Shown: positions 41,636 to 51,951, numbered from the stretch's first letter. The stretch: DNA of 64,000 nt from Enterobacter genomosp. O (GCF_001022965.1 NZ_LECZ01000027.1:620001-684000), one strand, 5' to 3'. Notes: generated by a model from the letters alone, not told the origin. Program-made: numbers and translations.

Positions 41636-42783
41636 TGATAAAACTGGAAAACCTCACCAAACAATTTTCACAGAAGCACGGCCAGACCTTTAAGGCCGTC
41701 GATAACGTCAACCTGAACGTGCCCGAAGGGGAAATGTGCGTCCTGCTTGGCCCTTCCGGCTGCGGGAAAACCACTACCCTCAAGATGATCAACCGCCTGA
41801 TCGCCCCGAGCAGCGGGACGATCCTCATTAACGGCGAAGACACCAGCGGCATGGACACCGTGACCCTGCGCCGCAACATTGGCTACGTGATCCAGCAGAT
41901 TGGCCTGTTCCCGAACATGACCATTGAAGAGAACATCACCGTCGTACCGCGCATGCTGGGCTGGGATAAAGCGCGCTGTAAAACCCGCGCCGAAGAGCTG
42001 ATGGATATGGTGGCGATGGATCCCCACAAGTTTCTCCACCGCTATCCGCGCGAGATGTCCGGCGGGCAGCAGCAGCGTATCGGCGTCATCCGCGCCCTGG
42101 CGGCGGATCCTCCGGTACTGCTGATGGATGAACCCTTCGGCGCGGTGGACCCGATCAACCGCGAGGTGATCCAGAACCAGTTCCTGGAGATGCAGCGCAA
42201 GCTGAAAAAAACCGTCATGCTGGTCAGCCACGATATCGACGAAGCCCTGAAGCTCGGCGACCGTATCGCGGTATTCCGTCAGGGGAAAATCGTTCAGTGC
42301 GCAAGCCCCGATGAGCTGCTGGCGAAGCCGGCGAATGAGTTTGTCGGCTCGTTTGTCGGCCAGGACCGTACGCTGAAGCGTCTGCTGCTGGTTTCTGCGG
42401 GCGACGTGACCGACCAGCAGCCAACCATTACGGTGCGGGGCTCGACGCCGCTTCCCGAAGCCTTTGCGACCATGGATGATAATGACATTCGTGCCGTGAC
42501 GGTGGTCGATGAGAACGGCAAACCACTGGGCTTTGTGAAGCGTCGCGAAGCGCGCAACGCCAGCGGTATCTGCGCCGACATCCTGCATCCGTTCCGCATG
42601 ACCGGCAAAGCGGAAGACAACCTGCGCGTGGTGCTTTCACGCCTGTATGAGAGCAATACCAGCTGGATGCCGATTGTGGATGAGGACGGGCGATACAACG
42701 GCGAGATTTCGCAGGACTATATTGCCGAGTACCTGAGCTCCGGGCGTACGCGCCGGGCGCTCAATATTCACAGCGACGGCTAA
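41635..42783 (+). CDS. osmV: OsmV, ATPase of OsmU with CBS domains
   Basis: A 382-residue ABC ATPase: Walker A GPSGCGKTTTL, signature MSGGQQQRIGVIRAL, Walker B PVLLMDEPFGAVD, switch His in LVSHDIDEA. The C-terminal third (from about residue 265) holds a CBS pair (VTVVDENGKPLGFVKRRE and WMPIVDEDGRYNGEIS), which in OpuA-type importers senses ionic strength or nucleotide. It powers osmoprotectant uptake. A terminator follows. Confidence 0.92.
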   Translation: MIKLENLTKQFSQKHGQTFKAVDNVNLNVPEGEMCVLLGPSGCGKTTTLKMINRLIAPSSGTILINGEDTSGMDTVTLRRNIGYVIQQIGLFPNMTIEENITVVPRMLGWDKARCKTRAEELMDMVAMDPHKFLHRYPREMSGGQQQRIGVIRALAADPPVLLMDEPFGAVDPINREVIQNQFLEMQRKLKKTVMLVSHDIDEALKLGDRIAVFRQGKIVQCASPDELLAKPANEFVGSFVGQDRTLKRLLLVSAGDVTDQQPTITVRGSTPLPEAFATMDDNDIRAVTVVDENGKPLGFVKRREARNASGICADILHPFRMTGKAEDNLRVVLSRLYESNTSWMPIVDEDGRYNGEISQDYIAEYLSSGRTRRALNIHSDG

Positions 42784-42787
42784 CCTT

Positions 42788-42813
42788 TCCGGCCGGGCAT
42801 CGCCCGGCCTTTT
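42788..42813 (+). terminator. Terminator of the osm operon
   Basis: GGCCGGGC (42791-42798), loop ATC, GCCCGGCC (42802-42809), then TTTT: a strong GC stem with a short U-run, just after osmV. Confidence 0.85.
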
Positions 42814-42885
42814 CGCACGCAGACCTTTTGCTAACCCCGCGATTTCCCGCCACAATATCGTATCGTCCTCGTTAAAACGCGACCC

Positions 42886-44196
42886 ATGCAACGTCTTCAT
42901 ACCTACCCCGACATCCGCGCGATGTTTCGTCGCCTGCTGATTGCCACCGTCACCGGCGTGCTGGCCGCGCTGGCCGTTGCGGCGTTCCGCCACAGCATGT
43001 ACCTGCTGGAGTGGCTGCTTCTCAGCAACGACAGCGGCAGCCTGGTGAATGCTGCCGCGTCGCTCTCTCCCTGGCGGCGCGCGCTGACGCCAGCCCTGGG
43101 CGGCCTGGCAGCCGGGCTGCTGCTCTGGGGATGGCAGCGGCTGACCGCGCAGCGCCCTCACGCCCCTACCGATTATATGGAAGCGCTGGAGACCGGGGAC
43201 GGCCAGTTTGATTACGGCGCCAGCCTCGTGAAATCTCTTGCCTCGCTGCTGGTCGTTGCCAGCGGAAGCGCCATCGGGCGTGAAGGGGCTATGATCCTGC
43301 TCGCCGCCCTCGCCGCCTCCTTTTTCGCCCGACGCTTTACGCCGAAATCCGAATGGAAGCTCTGGATCGCCTGCGGTGCCGCGGCCGGGATGGCCAGCGC
43401 CTACCATGCGCCCTTGGCCGGGAGCCTGTTCATTGCAGAAATCCTGTTCGGCACGCTGATGCTGGCCTCGCTCGGCCCCGTGGTAATTGCGGCGGTGGTG
43501 GCGCTTCTCACCACGCAGCCCCTGGCACCCGGTGCCGGCACGCTCTATGAAGTTCATCTGAGCGGCACCCTCAGCGCGGCGGATTATGCCCTGCTGGTCG
43601 CCATGGGCCTGCTGGCTGGGCTCTGCGGGCCGCTGCTGATGTGGCTGATGGCCTTCAGCCACGGGCTATTTTTGCGCCTTAAACTTTCTCCGCCGTGGCA
43701 GCTGGCGCTGGGCGGCTTGATCGTCGGGCTGCTTTCTCTCCTCACGCCAAAAGTGTGGGGGAATGGCTACAGCGTGGTTCAGGCTTTTCTGCTCGCCCCG
43801 CCGCTGCTGACGGTGATTGCCGGGGTGTTTGTCTGTAAATTGCTGGCGGTGCTGGCCAGCAGCGGCTCGGGTGCGCCGGGCGGGGTGTTTACGCCCACGC
43901 TGTTTGTCGGCATGGCGACGGGGATGCTGTTAGCACAACTTTTCGCGCTGTGGTTACCGGGGTCTGAAACGGCGATTTTGCTGGGTCTGGCGGGAATGGC
44001 AACGCTACTCGCCGCGACCACGCATGCGCCTATTATGTCGGCGCTGATGGTCTGTGAAATGACCGGACAGTATTTTTTACTGCCCGGCTTGCTGGTCGCC
44101 TGCGTGGTGGCGTCCGTGCTGTCGCGGACGTTACGCCACGACTCGGTCTACGGTCAGCACGCCACCGAGGGAAGAGAGATCGATGTACTGCGCTAG
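42886..44196 (+). CDS. clcB: ClcB, voltage-gated chloride-channel-family antiporter
   Basis: A 436-residue ClC protein. Motifs are [18 protein letters not shown] (selectivity-filter G-R-E-G), [17 protein letters not shown] (G-G-x-F-x-P) and many membrane helices. ClcB is an auxiliary chloride/proton exchanger linked to extreme acid resistance in E. coli. E. coli ClcB begins at a Met equivalent to residue 13 (42922); neither start has a clear ribosome site, so the first 12 residues are uncertain. The 3' end overlaps the convergent ynfK gene by 66 bp. Confidence 0.92.
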   Translation: MQRLHTYPDIRAMFRRLLIATVTGVLAALAVAAFRHSMYLLEWLLLSNDSGSLVNAAASLSPWRRALTPALGGLAAGLLLWGWQRLTAQRPHAPTDYMEALETGDGQFDYGASLVKSLASLLVVASGSAIGREGAMILLAALAASFFARRFTPKSEWKLWIACGAAAGMASAYHAPLAGSLFIAEILFGTLMLASLGPVVIAAVVALLTTQPLAPGAGTLYEVHLSGTLSAADYALLVAMGLLAGLCGPLLMWLMAFSHGLFLRLKLSPPWQLALGGLIVGLLSLLTPKVWGNGYSVVQAFLLAPPLLTVIAGVFVCKLLAVLASSGSGAPGGVFTPTLFVGMATGMLLAQLFALWLPGSETAILLGLAGMATLLAATTHAPIMSALMVCEMTGQYFLLPGLLVACVVASVLSRTLRHDSVYGQHATEGREIDVLR

Positions 44197-44826
44197 CTCG
44201 CGCTGCTCGGCGCGAGGCAGATAAGGCAGTTCTCCCACCAGCGGCCCCGGCAGTTTGGTACTCAGCACGTCGATGATCTCGGCGTAGTGCGCCAGGCCCG
44301 GGTTGATGCGGTTTGCCACCCAGCCAATCAGCGGCAGGCCGTCATTGGCAATCGCCTGCGCCGTCAGCAGCGCATGGTTGATGCACCCTTCCTGGATACC
44401 CACGACCATCACCACCGGAAGCTGTTCCTGCACCACCCATTCAGACAGCGGGCGCAGGTCATTCATCAGGCTGCGCCAGCCGCCCGTGCCTTCAACCACC
44501 ACGTGATCGACCTTCTCGCTCAGGTTCGCCAGGCCGTCGGACAGCAGCGGGTAATTAATCAGGCCGCTGTGCGCCACGCTGCTCTCGTCTTCGCTTAACG
44601 CAATGGGGTTGACCGCGTGATAAGGCAGTTCCAGCGACGAGACGCTTTGCAGCACCAGGGCGTCTTTATTACGCAATCCCTCTGGCGTCTCTTTACTCCC
44701 TTTTGCGACCGGTTTGTACCCTGCCACGCGTTTACCGCTTGCTGCAAGAGCCTGCAGCAATGCGCGGGATACAACGGTCTTGCCGACAGAGGTATCTGTA
44801 CCAGTAACAAAGAAACGCTTAAGCAT
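44131..44826 (-). CDS. ynfK: YnfK (BioD2), dethiobiotin synthetase homologue
   Basis: A 231-residue P-loop enzyme: [20 protein letters not shown] (Walker A G-T-D-T-x-x-G-K-T), [16 protein letters not shown] and [18 protein letters not shown], all BioD features. BioD makes dethiobiotin from 7,8-diaminopelargonate using CO2 and ATP. The paralogue is not part of the bio operon and lies beside mlc as in E. coli. It is convergent with clcB and overlaps it by 66 bp. Confidence 0.9.
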   Translation of the reverse strand: MLKRFFVTGTDTSVGKTVVSRALLQALAASGKRVAGYKPVAKGSKETPEGLRNKDALVLQSVSSLELPYHAVNPIALSEDESSVAHSGLINYPLLSDGLANLSEKVDHVVVEGTGGWRSLMNDLRPLSEWVVQEQLPVVMVVGIQEGCINHALLTAQAIANDGLPLIGWVANRINPGLAHYAEIIDVLSTKLPGPLVGELPYLPRAEQRELAQYIDLSSLGGVLTVDRVVA

Positions 44827-44956
44827 GACTCACTCCACCTCTTGGGTATGCTTCGAAAATATAAACCAGGTAAATAATTCAGTGGAGGAAGTCTACGGGA
44901 TGCGTGCGCTACCCGGCTTGAGATAGCGCAATTTTTCTTACATCTGCGGAAAAGAG

Positions 44957-46177
44957 TTAACCCTGTAACAGGCGGATCAACAGCGAGCCGTTATACATGG
45001 CGTCTTTGACCAGCGCCGCCCCGGCCATCGTGCCCTGGTTGGAAAACTGGGTGCTTTCTACCGCAATATTTTTGCTGTAGGCGGGAAGCGACTGCTGGTG
45101 GATGCAGGCGGAGATCGCCGGGAACAGGATCTCCGCCGCCTGGCTGAGCGGCGAGCCAATGAGGATTTTTTGCGGGTTAAAGAGGTTCACCATAATCGCC
45201 AGAATGCGGCCAACGTTATTCCCCACGCCGGTAATAATGTCCTTCGCCAGCAGATCGCCCTGGCGCGCGGCGGCGCAGAGTGAATCTACCGTTAGAGGTT
45301 GGCCGTGCAGCGAGGAGCTCATGGACTGGCCGAGCCTCACCTGCGCCAGCTCCAGCACGCTTTCCACGCTGGCTATGGTCTCCAGACAGCCGTGGTTGCC
45401 GCAGTAGCAGCGCTTGCCGTACGGGTCGACCTGGGTGTGGCCAATTTCCACCAGGCTGCTGCTTCCGGCGTGAAGAAGACGTCCGTCGGTGATCACGCCC
45501 GCCCCGACGTTATGGTCGATGACCACCTGAATCACATCCCGCGCGCCGCGGGAGGCGCCGAACAGCGCCTCCGCCATGGTCCAGGCGCTGATGTCGTGCT
45601 GAATATAGACCGGCACGCCGGTGTGGTTTTTCAGTACTTCGCCCAGCGGCATCTCTTTGACGTCTTCATAAAACGGCATGCGGTGAACAATGCCATTTTC
45701 GGTATCAATAATGCCCGGCATGGTGATGGCAATAGCGGTTAAGCGCTCAAGCCGCTGCTGGTGGCGAATAAAGAAGTGATCGATGTGCGTGACAATTGCA
45801 TCGAGAAGCGGTTCTTCCGCGTTGAGGGGCAGTTCAAGCCGGTCTTCCACCACCAGCTTGCTGCTCAGATCTCGCAGCGCGAGAAAGATCTCCCCCCGGC
45901 TGATGCGCAGAGAAAGATAGTGCCAGGCTTCCGTCTCGACCACCAGCCCGACGGCCGGACGGCCGCGGCTGCCCGGCTCCTGAATTTCCGTTTCCTGAAC
46001 CAGGTGCGCTTCCAGCATTTCGCGGACAATCTTGGTGATACTGGCGGGTGCCAGCTGTGCCAGGCGCGAAAGATCGATACGCGAAACCGGACCAAGCTGA
46101 TCAATCAGGCGATACACCGCGCCGGCGTTGGTCTGCTTAATCTGATCGATATGCCCTGGCTGACTATCAGCAACCAC
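44957..46177 (-). CDS. mlc: Mlc, ROK-family repressor of glucose/PTS genes
   Basis: A 406-residue ROK repressor almost identical in pattern to E. coli Mlc (DgsA): helix-turn-helix VYRLIDQLGPVSRIDLSRLA with APASITKIVREMLEAHLVQE, ROK domain VVIDHNVGAGVITDG, and zinc site GHTQVDPYGKRCYCGNHGC. Mlc represses ptsG, ptsHI, manXYZ and malT and is titrated to the membrane by dephosphorylated PtsG. Start is a GTG at 46177, as in E. coli, with GGGAGTACGAG upstream. Confidence 0.95.
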   Translation of the reverse strand: MVADSQPGHIDQIKQTNAGAVYRLIDQLGPVSRIDLSRLAQLAPASITKIVREMLEAHLVQETEIQEPGSRGRPAVGLVVETEAWHYLSLRISRGEIFLALRDLSSKLVVEDRLELPLNAEEPLLDAIVTHIDHFFIRHQQRLERLTAIAITMPGIIDTENGIVHRMPFYEDVKEMPLGEVLKNHTGVPVYIQHDISAWTMAEALFGASRGARDVIQVVIDHNVGAGVITDGRLLHAGSSSLVEIGHTQVDPYGKRCYCGNHGCLETIASVESVLELAQVRLGQSMSSSLHGQPLTVDSLCAAARQGDLLAKDIITGVGNNVGRILAIMVNLFNPQKILIGSPLSQAAEILFPAISACIHQQSLPAYSKNIAVESTQFSNQGTMAGAALVKDAMYNGSLLIRLLQG

Positions 46178-46307
46178 CTCGTACTCCCTTATTTTCGAGC
46201 TTCGAAATAAACTGTGGGCTATGGTGAAGCACTTGCATGGCTGCCGTCAAATATTTACTTAGCCATGTGATTTACCGCACATTTTCGCCCACTTTTCCCT
46301 GGAAATA

Positions 46308-47204
46308 TCACCCTAAAGACGCGGTAATGAGCTGCTGTTTGAAGCGCTGCGCGGCATGGCTCTGTTCACGATGTTTTGACCAGACCAGCCACATCTCTGA
46401 AACGGCGTCCTCTTCGGCGATGCTCACCCAGCGCATTTCGCGCAATTGTACCCGTTTAAAGGAAGCCGGGAGAATAGACACTCCCAGCCCGGCGGCGACC
46501 AGGCCAATAATGGTCATCGCTTCCCCGACTTCCTGAGTGATGACCGGCGCAAGATCGTAGCGGCGCATCAGTCCCAGAATATCGTCGTACAGCCCCGTCC
46601 CGACCTGCGGGTCAAAAAAGACGAACGGCTCTTTTGCCAGCTCTGCCAGCGACACCGCCGGACGCGACGCCAGCGGATGATCGCGCGGGATCATGGCCAT
46701 CAGCGGCTCGCGCAGAATGACCTGCCACGCCAGCGTGTCCGGCAGCTGGGTATTACGCATCAACCCCAGATCGAGCGAACCCTCATTGAGCGGCGCGATC
46801 TGCTCGCGGGTATTGATTTCGCGCGTCTGAATGTGAACATCCGGGAAATGGCGACGAAATGACGAAAGGGTCTCCGAGACGGCGCTGATAAACGGCGCGG
46901 ACGAGGTAAACCCGATTCGCAGCTCTCCCGCTTCCCCGAGATACAGCCGTTCTGCCCGGGCGGCGGCATCCTCGACCATGCTCAGAATTTGTCGGCTGTC
47001 GACGAGAAACTGCTTTCCCGCCGCCGTCAGGCTCACGCTGCGGTTGGTGCGGGCCAAAAGACGCGCCCCGACCTGCTGCTCCAGGATCTGAATCTGCTGG
47101 CTTAACGGTGGCTGAGAGATGTTCAGCCGTGCCGCCGCGCGGCCAAAATGCAGCTCTTCGGCGACGGCGATAAAGTAGCGGAGATGACGCAGCTCGATAT
47201 TCAT
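46308..47204 (-). CDS. ynfL: YnfL, LysR-family regulator
   Basis: A 298-residue LysR regulator: MNIELRHLRYFIAVAEELHF, GRAAARLNISQPPLSQQIQI and LEQQVGARLLARTNRSVSLT, then an effector domain. This opening is typical of the BenM/CatM-like branch. It lies beside and divergent from ynfM as in E. coli, so it probably controls that transporter. Inducer unknown. Confidence 0.9.
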   Translation of the reverse strand: MNIELRHLRYFIAVAEELHFGRAAARLNISQPPLSQQIQILEQQVGARLLARTNRSVSLTAAGKQFLVDSRQILSMVEDAAARAERLYLGEAGELRIGFTSSAPFISAVSETLSSFRRHFPDVHIQTREINTREQIAPLNEGSLDLGLMRNTQLPDTLAWQVILREPLMAMIPRDHPLASRPAVSLAELAKEPFVFFDPQVGTGLYDDILGLMRRYDLAPVITQEVGEAMTIIGLVAAGLGVSILPASFKRVQLREMRWVSIAEEDAVSEMWLVWSKHREQSHAAQRFKQQLITASLG

Positions 47205-47325
47205 ATTTTTAAAGTATCATTTGAGATTATTAATATATTAGACAGAATATTTACATTTTCCTACCCTGAAGAGGTGGTCATACCCGTCACCAGAAATCAC
47301 GGGGATGTTTAAGCAAGGAAACTGT

Positions 47326-48579
47326 GTGAGTCGTACAACTTCCATTGATATCGATCCGGCCAGCGACATCAATGATTTACCCATCGCATCGCAGCCGGTT
47401 CAGTTTATTAAACGTGGTACCCCCCAATTTATGCGCGTCACGCTGGCGCTCTTTTCCGCCGGTCTGGCGACCTTCGCCCTGCTCTATTGCGTTCAGCCGA
47501 TCCTGCCCGTGCTTTCGCACGAATTTGGCGTATCGCCTGCCAGCAGCAGTATTTCACTCTCGATTTCTACCGGTATGCTGGCGGTTGGCCTGCTCTTTAC
47601 CGGCCCGCTGTCCGACGCCATCGGCCGCAAGCAGGTGATGGTGACGGCCCTGATGCTGGCCTCGGTCTGTACGCTACTCTCGACCATGATGACCAGCTGG
47701 CACGGCATTCTGGTGATGCGCGCGCTGATTGGGCTATCGCTCAGCGGCGTGGCGGCGGTCGGGATGACTTACCTTAGCGAGGAGATCCACCCGAGCTTTG
47801 TTGCCTTCTCGATGGGGCTTTACATCAGCGGGAACTCGATCGGCGGGATGAGCGGACGCCTGCTGAGCGGGGTGTTCACGGACTTCTTTAACTGGCGTAT
47901 TGCGCTGGCCGCGATCGGATGTTTTGCGCTGGCATCAGCCCTGATGTTCTGGAAAATTCTGCCGGAGTCGCGTCATTTCCGTCCTACCTCCCTGCGCCCG
48001 AAAACGCTGTTTATCAACTTCCGTCTGCACTGGCGCGACAAGGGGCTGCCGCGCCTGTTCCTGGCAGGCTTCCTGCTGATGGGCTCTTTCGTTACGCTGT
48101 TTAACTATATTGGCTATCGCCTGATGCTCTCTCCGTGGCACCTGAGCCAGGCGGTGGTCGGCCTGCTTTCCGTGGCGTACCTGACCGGCACCTGGAGCTC
48201 GCCGAAGGCCGGGGCGATGACCGCACGCTATGGGCGCGGCCCGGTGATGCTGTTCTTCACGGCGATGATGCTGCTCGGCCTGCTGCTGACGCTCTTCTCC
48301 TCCCTGTGGCTGATTTTTGCCGGCATGCTGCTCTTCTCGGCGGGGTTCTTCGCCGCCCACTCGGTCGCCAGCAGCTGGATTGGCCCGCGGGCGCGTCGCG
48401 CCAAAGGCCAGGCATCGTCGCTGTATCTGTTTAGCTATTACCTGGGTTCCAGCATCGCCGGGACGCTCGGCGGCGTGTTCTGGCATAGCTACGGCTGGAA
48501 CGGCGTGGGCGGGTTTATCGCGCTGATGCTCTGTGCCGCACTGCTGGTGGGAGCAAGTCTTCATAAACGTCTGAGATAA
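47326..48579 (+). CDS. ynfM: YnfM, MFS exporter
   Basis: A 417-residue 12-helix MFS protein of the arabinose-efflux-like group, very similar to E. coli YnfM (IKRGTPQFMRVTLALFSAGL, LSDAIGRKQVMVTALML, VASSWIGPRARRAKGQASSL). The start used is a GTG at 47326, where the protein reads MSRTTSIDIDPASD as in E. coli and AAGGA lies seven bases ahead; the longest frame begins seven codons earlier. Substrate unknown. Regulated probably by divergent ynfL. Confidence 0.92.
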   Translation: MSRTTSIDIDPASDINDLPIASQPVQFIKRGTPQFMRVTLALFSAGLATFALLYCVQPILPVLSHEFGVSPASSSISLSISTGMLAVGLLFTGPLSDAIGRKQVMVTALMLASVCTLLSTMMTSWHGILVMRALIGLSLSGVAAVGMTYLSEEIHPSFVAFSMGLYISGNSIGGMSGRLLSGVFTDFFNWRIALAAIGCFALASALMFWKILPESRHFRPTSLRPKTLFINFRLHWRDKGLPRLFLAGFLLMGSFVTLFNYIGYRLMLSPWHLSQAVVGLLSVAYLTGTWSSPKAGAMTARYGRGPVMLFFTAMMLLGLLLTLFSSLWLIFAGMLLFSAGFFAAHSVASSWIGPRARRAKGQASSLYLFSYYLGSSIAGTLGGVFWHSYGWNGVGGFIALMLCAALLVGASLHKRLR

Positions 48580-48609
48580 TAAGCCTGCGGGATGATGCCC
48601 GATCCAGAT

Positions 48610-48637
48610 AAACGGCACCAGCGTACTGGTGCCGTTT
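48610..48637. terminator. Bidirectional terminator between ynfM and puuP
   Basis: AAACGGCACCAG (48610-48621), loop CGTA, CTGGTGCCGTTT (48626-48637): a perfect 12-bp stem bounded by A and T runs, between convergent genes. Confidence 0.9.
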
Positions 48638-48642
48638 CGCGT

Positions 48643-50034
48643 TCAGGAATCCCAGGCCTGCTCTATCTTAGCGGCTTCAAACTGCGGAGGCGGTTTGCGG
48701 AAACGGCGCGTCAGCCATGTCAGGTAAAGGATCCCCAGTGCCGCCCAGATGAGGCCAAGCGTCAGGGACGTCGCTTCGAGGTTTATCCACAGCACGCCGA
48801 CCGTGACGGCACCGATGAGCGGCAGCAGGAGATAGTGGAACCGATCTTTCCACGTTTTGTTCAGCCCCTTGCGCCGCCAGAAATGGTTGTACACCGAGAG
48901 ATTAACAAACGTAAACGCCACCAGCGCGCCGAAGTTGATCAGCGCCGTCGCGGTCACGAGATCGAAGTACAGGGCAGACAGCGCGACTATCCCTACCATA
49001 ATGACGTTCAGGGCCGGAGTACGCCATTTCGGATGCACGTAGCCAAACACCCGCTCCGGAAAGACGTTGTCACGCCCCATCACATACAACAAGCGTGAGA
49101 CGCTGGCGTGCGAGGCCAGGCCTGAAGCGAGCGTATTCACAAACGTGGTACACAGAAACACCGACTGGAAGAGCTTGCCGCCTACGTACAGCGCAATTTC
49201 CGGCAGCGCGGCGTCCGGGTTCTTGAAGCGCGCGATCGTCGGGAAAAAGAGCTGCATGAAAAACGAGGCAATAATGAATATCAGCCCGCCATACAGTGCG
49301 GTCAGGAAAATGGCTTTGGGAATCACCCGCGCCGCGTTTGGCGTCTCTTCCGACAGCGTAGTAACCGCGTCAAAGCCGAGGAAAGAGAAGCAAACGATAG
49401 TCGCGCCGGTAATAATAGGGATCAGGTGTGCGTTCTCGCTGATAAACGGCTGGAGCGACCAGACGGTACCGACGCCCTCTCCCTTGTGCAGGCCATGCAC
49501 CACGAGTATGACAAACACCACCATGATGGCGACCTGCACCAGCACAAACAGGGTGTTAAAGTTGGCGACTAAATTAACGCTCTTCAGGTTCGCCAGCGTC
49601 AGGATCGTCACAAACCCCACCACCCAGACCCACGGCGGCACTTCAGGGAACAGCGCGGAAAGGTAGATCTTCGCCAGCAGCACGTTGATCATCGGCAGGA
49701 AGAGATAGTCCAGCAGCGATGACCAGCCGACCATAAAACCCAGGTGGGGTCCGATCGATTTCTGCGTGTAGGTGTACGCAGAGCCCGCTTCCGGGAACTG
49801 TCGCACCAGCTTGCCGTAGCTGATGGCGGTAAACATGACGCCAGCCAGCGCCAGGAGATACGAGGCTGGCACGTGGCCATTGCTGATGCCGGACACGATG
49901 CCGAAAGTATCAAACACGGTCATGGGGGTGAGGTAAGCCAGCCCCATCATGACCACCTGCCAGAGCTTGAGGGAGCTGCGCAGTCGGGTTTTTCCGGCCA
50001 TGCCCGGCGAGTCAAGAGAGGTGTTAGTCGCCAT
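48643..50034 (-). CDS. puuP: PuuP, putrescine importer
   Basis: A 463-residue APC-superfamily permease with about 12 helices: [20 protein letters not shown] at the start, [40 protein letters not shown]. The length and sequence match PuuP, the proton-driven putrescine importer that feeds the Puu pathway. GGGGGG lies ahead of the start. A short open frame (50024-50218) overlaps its first codons. It is on the same strand as puuA but separated by 356 bp. Confidence 0.94.
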   Translation of the reverse strand: MATNTSLDSPGMAGKTRLRSSLKLWQVVMMGLAYLTPMTVFDTFGIVSGISNGHVPASYLLALAGVMFTAISYGKLVRQFPEAGSAYTYTQKSIGPHLGFMVGWSSLLDYLFLPMINVLLAKIYLSALFPEVPPWVWVVGFVTILTLANLKSVNLVANFNTLFVLVQVAIMVVFVILVVHGLHKGEGVGTVWSLQPFISENAHLIPIITGATIVCFSFLGFDAVTTLSEETPNAARVIPKAIFLTALYGGLIFIIASFFMQLFFPTIARFKNPDAALPEIALYVGGKLFQSVFLCTTFVNTLASGLASHASVSRLLYVMGRDNVFPERVFGYVHPKWRTPALNVIMVGIVALSALYFDLVTATALINFGALVAFTFVNLSVYNHFWRRKGLNKTWKDRFHYLLLPLIGAVTVGVLWINLEATSLTLGLIWAALGILYLTWLTRRFRKPPPQFEAAKIEQAWDS

Positions 50035-50218
50035 ATACCGTCCCCCCCATGCTTACCGTGGTTTGCAATCGCGTTGACCTTAACGCAAACCTGCTTAGCA
50101 AAGGGGGAAGTTGTAAAGAACACACGCGATCGTACCAGCGCACCGTCTCTGGTTCGCACTCACAGCAGGAGCCTGACTGGCCCCCTTCGCCCTGCGGATA
50201 GTTGAACATCTGCATCAT
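50024..50218 (-). CDS. Possible leader ORF overlapping the puuP start
   Basis: A 64-codon frame with AGGTAGG placed well ahead of its ATG. It encodes [20 protein letters not shown], followed by [13 protein letters not shown], and its TAA lies 11 nt inside puuP. That overlap is the usual geometry for translational coupling. The first half looks protein-like with a cysteine cluster; the second half looks less so. It may be a regulatory leader peptide, a small protein, or chance. Confidence 0.4.
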   Translation of the reverse strand: MMQMFNYPQGEGGQSGSCCECEPETVRWYDRVCSLQLPPLLSRFALRSTRLQTTVSMGGTVYGD

Positions 50219-50369
50219 TTCCTACCTCGTCACACAGTGTCGTTAAGAAAATCCCTGTGCCGCCTGCGCTCCATAACGCGACTCCCGGGAGATAGCTGGC
50301 GTGCCAGCGAACAGTTAGGCCAGGCTCCGCGCAGGCCGTTTGGTGATACGTATGCGATGAAACAAAGCG

Positions 50370-50384
50370 GCCCCTTACCGGGGC
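50370..50384 (-). terminator. Weak stem-loop after puuA
   Basis: GCCCC/GGGGC with a 5-nt loop, 6 bp downstream of the puuA stop on its strand, followed by CGCTTTGTTTC. A weak terminator at best. Confidence 0.4.
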
Positions 50385-50390
50385 ACGTCA

Positions 50391-51809
50391 TCAGGCGTTT
50401 TTCAGCATCCACTCAATTTCAGTTTCGGTAATCAGGCGTTCAAACTGCAGCAGTTCATCATTTTTGCAGGCGTGATAGACGTGGCAGAAACGTTCGCCCA
50501 GCCGCTCCCGAAGACTATCGTTTTGCATAAATTCCCACAGCGCATCGCTCTGGCGAATCGGGAACGGCAGCCCGTCCTGCTCCAGGCCATTGCCTTCCAC
50601 TTCTTCCTGCAGGGGTAAATCGTTATCCAGCCCATGTAAGATGCCGGCAAAAATCGCCGCCATTACCAGATATGGGTTCGCGTCTGCTCCCGCCACCCGG
50701 TACTCGACCCGGTGGTTATGGCGATCGCCGCAGGGGATACGCAGGGCAACCGTGCGATTATTGTGTCCCCATGACGCCTGCGTCGGCACGTACATTCCCG
50801 GCTGGAAACGGCGGTAGGAGTTGACGTTCGGTGCCAGCAGCGCCATGGACGCCGGCATCAGATCGATCATCCCGGCCAGCGCGCGCTTCAGCAGCGCGGA
50901 GTCCTCGCCGCTGGCGTCTGCGAGCACGTTTTCGCCTCTGTTGTTCTGCATGCTGATGTGGATATGCATCCCGCTGCCCGCATGCTCTTCATACGGCTTT
51001 GCCATAAACGTGGCGTGCATCTTATGTTTTTCCGCCATCTGTCTGACGAGTCGTTTCAGCGCCAGCGCATCATCGCAGGCATCGAGCACGTTTTCCGTAT
51101 GGTGCAGGTTAATCTCAAACTGGCCCGGGGAGGCCTCAGCCACTGCCCCGTCGGCGGGGATCAGCTGCAGCTGCGCCAGTTCGTCAATGTCATTCAGCAC
51201 GTCAGCAAAGTGGTTCAGGTTATCAACCGAGTAGACCTGGCTCTGCGTGTTACGCACGTCGGTGCCCGGCGCGCAAGGTGGCTGCAGATAGCCCTCGGCA
51301 TCGCGTTTACGGTCAAGCAAATAGAACTCCAGCTCTACCGCTACCACGGGGAACAGACCGCGCTGGCGCAGCTGCTGCCAGAGTCGGTTGAGTACGTTCC
51401 GCGGCTCAACGTCAAAGGGAGCGCCATCTTCATCGACCATGGTGAGCTGCACCTGACCAATGTACTCCGGGTCGGCGGCGGACGGCGTCAGGGTGCCCGG
51501 CACCGGCACGCAGATACAGTCCGGCTCGCCGAGCTCCTGCCCCAGGCCCGCCTCTTCCACGACGTTACCCAAAATGTCCATGGCAAAAACCGATGCCGGG
51601 AAATAGCAGCCTTTTTCAAGCTTGCTCAGTCCTGCAACCGGGATGCGTTTGCCGCGAAAACAGCCGTTCAGGTCGGTCAGGAGGACATCAATAAACTGGG
51701 TGTCAGGATACTTTTCTAAATAGCGCTTCACTTCCTGCGTAAAGGCGCTGCCCCGCCTCTCATCCGTGTGCTGCACAAAGTTCTCAACTTCTACGATATT
51801 GGTTTCCAT
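50391..51809 (-). CDS. puuA: PuuA, gamma-glutamylputrescine synthetase
   Basis: A 472-residue glutamine-synthetase-fold ligase that joins glutamate to putrescine with ATP, the first step of the Puu pathway. Markers: DIDELAQLQLIPADGAVAEA, SPGQFEINLHHTENVLDACD, MHATFMAKPYEEHAGSGMHI (ATP/metal site), and PCGDRHNHRVEYRVAGADAN. The length equals E. coli PuuA. Transcribed away from puuD; the 213-bp gap between them holds the PuuR-like sites. Confidence 0.95.
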   Translation of the reverse strand: METNIVEVENFVQHTDERRGSAFTQEVKRYLEKYPDTQFIDVLLTDLNGCFRGKRIPVAGLSKLEKGCYFPASVFAMDILGNVVEEAGLGQELGEPDCICVPVPGTLTPSAADPEYIGQVQLTMVDEDGAPFDVEPRNVLNRLWQQLRQRGLFPVVAVELEFYLLDRKRDAEGYLQPPCAPGTDVRNTQSQVYSVDNLNHFADVLNDIDELAQLQLIPADGAVAEASPGQFEINLHHTENVLDACDDALALKRLVRQMAEKHKMHATFMAKPYEEHAGSGMHIHISMQNNRGENVLADASGEDSALLKRALAGMIDLMPASMALLAPNVNSYRRFQPGMYVPTQASWGHNNRTVALRIPCGDRHNHRVEYRVAGADANPYLVMAAIFAGILHGLDNDLPLQEEVEGNGLEQDGLPFPIRQSDALWEFMQNDSLRERLGERFCHVYHACKNDELLQFERLITETEIEWMLKNA

Positions 51810-51852
51810 GATTTACCACCGTTTTTGGATTTGCGTTCGCTGCTCAGGACTG

Positions 51853-51867
51853 TCAAATATAATGTCC
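51853..51867. promoter_or_regulatory. PuuR-like operator near puuA
   Basis: CAAATATAATGTCCA matches the PuuR sequence AAAATATAATGAACA (as I recall it for E. coli) at 12 of 15 positions. It lies 44 bp upstream of puuA. Confidence 0.6.
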
Positions 51868-51951
51868 ACCCTATCGAATCTGTATGCAAACAAATTGTTT
51901 GTCAAATGTTAAATTAAGTTTGCAAAAGGCAGATCCCGTTGCTAGATTGAG

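Noticed and set aside
41668..42588. Long antisense frame (306 codons) opposite osmV, and similar ones opposite clcB (42637-43662) and ynfE (8317-9264)
   Set aside because: They are shadows caused by GC-rich third positions; the sense genes are clear family members.
50230..50431. Small frames on both strands in the puuP-puuA gap
   Set aside because: No ribosome site or protein-like pattern; one runs into puuA antisense.
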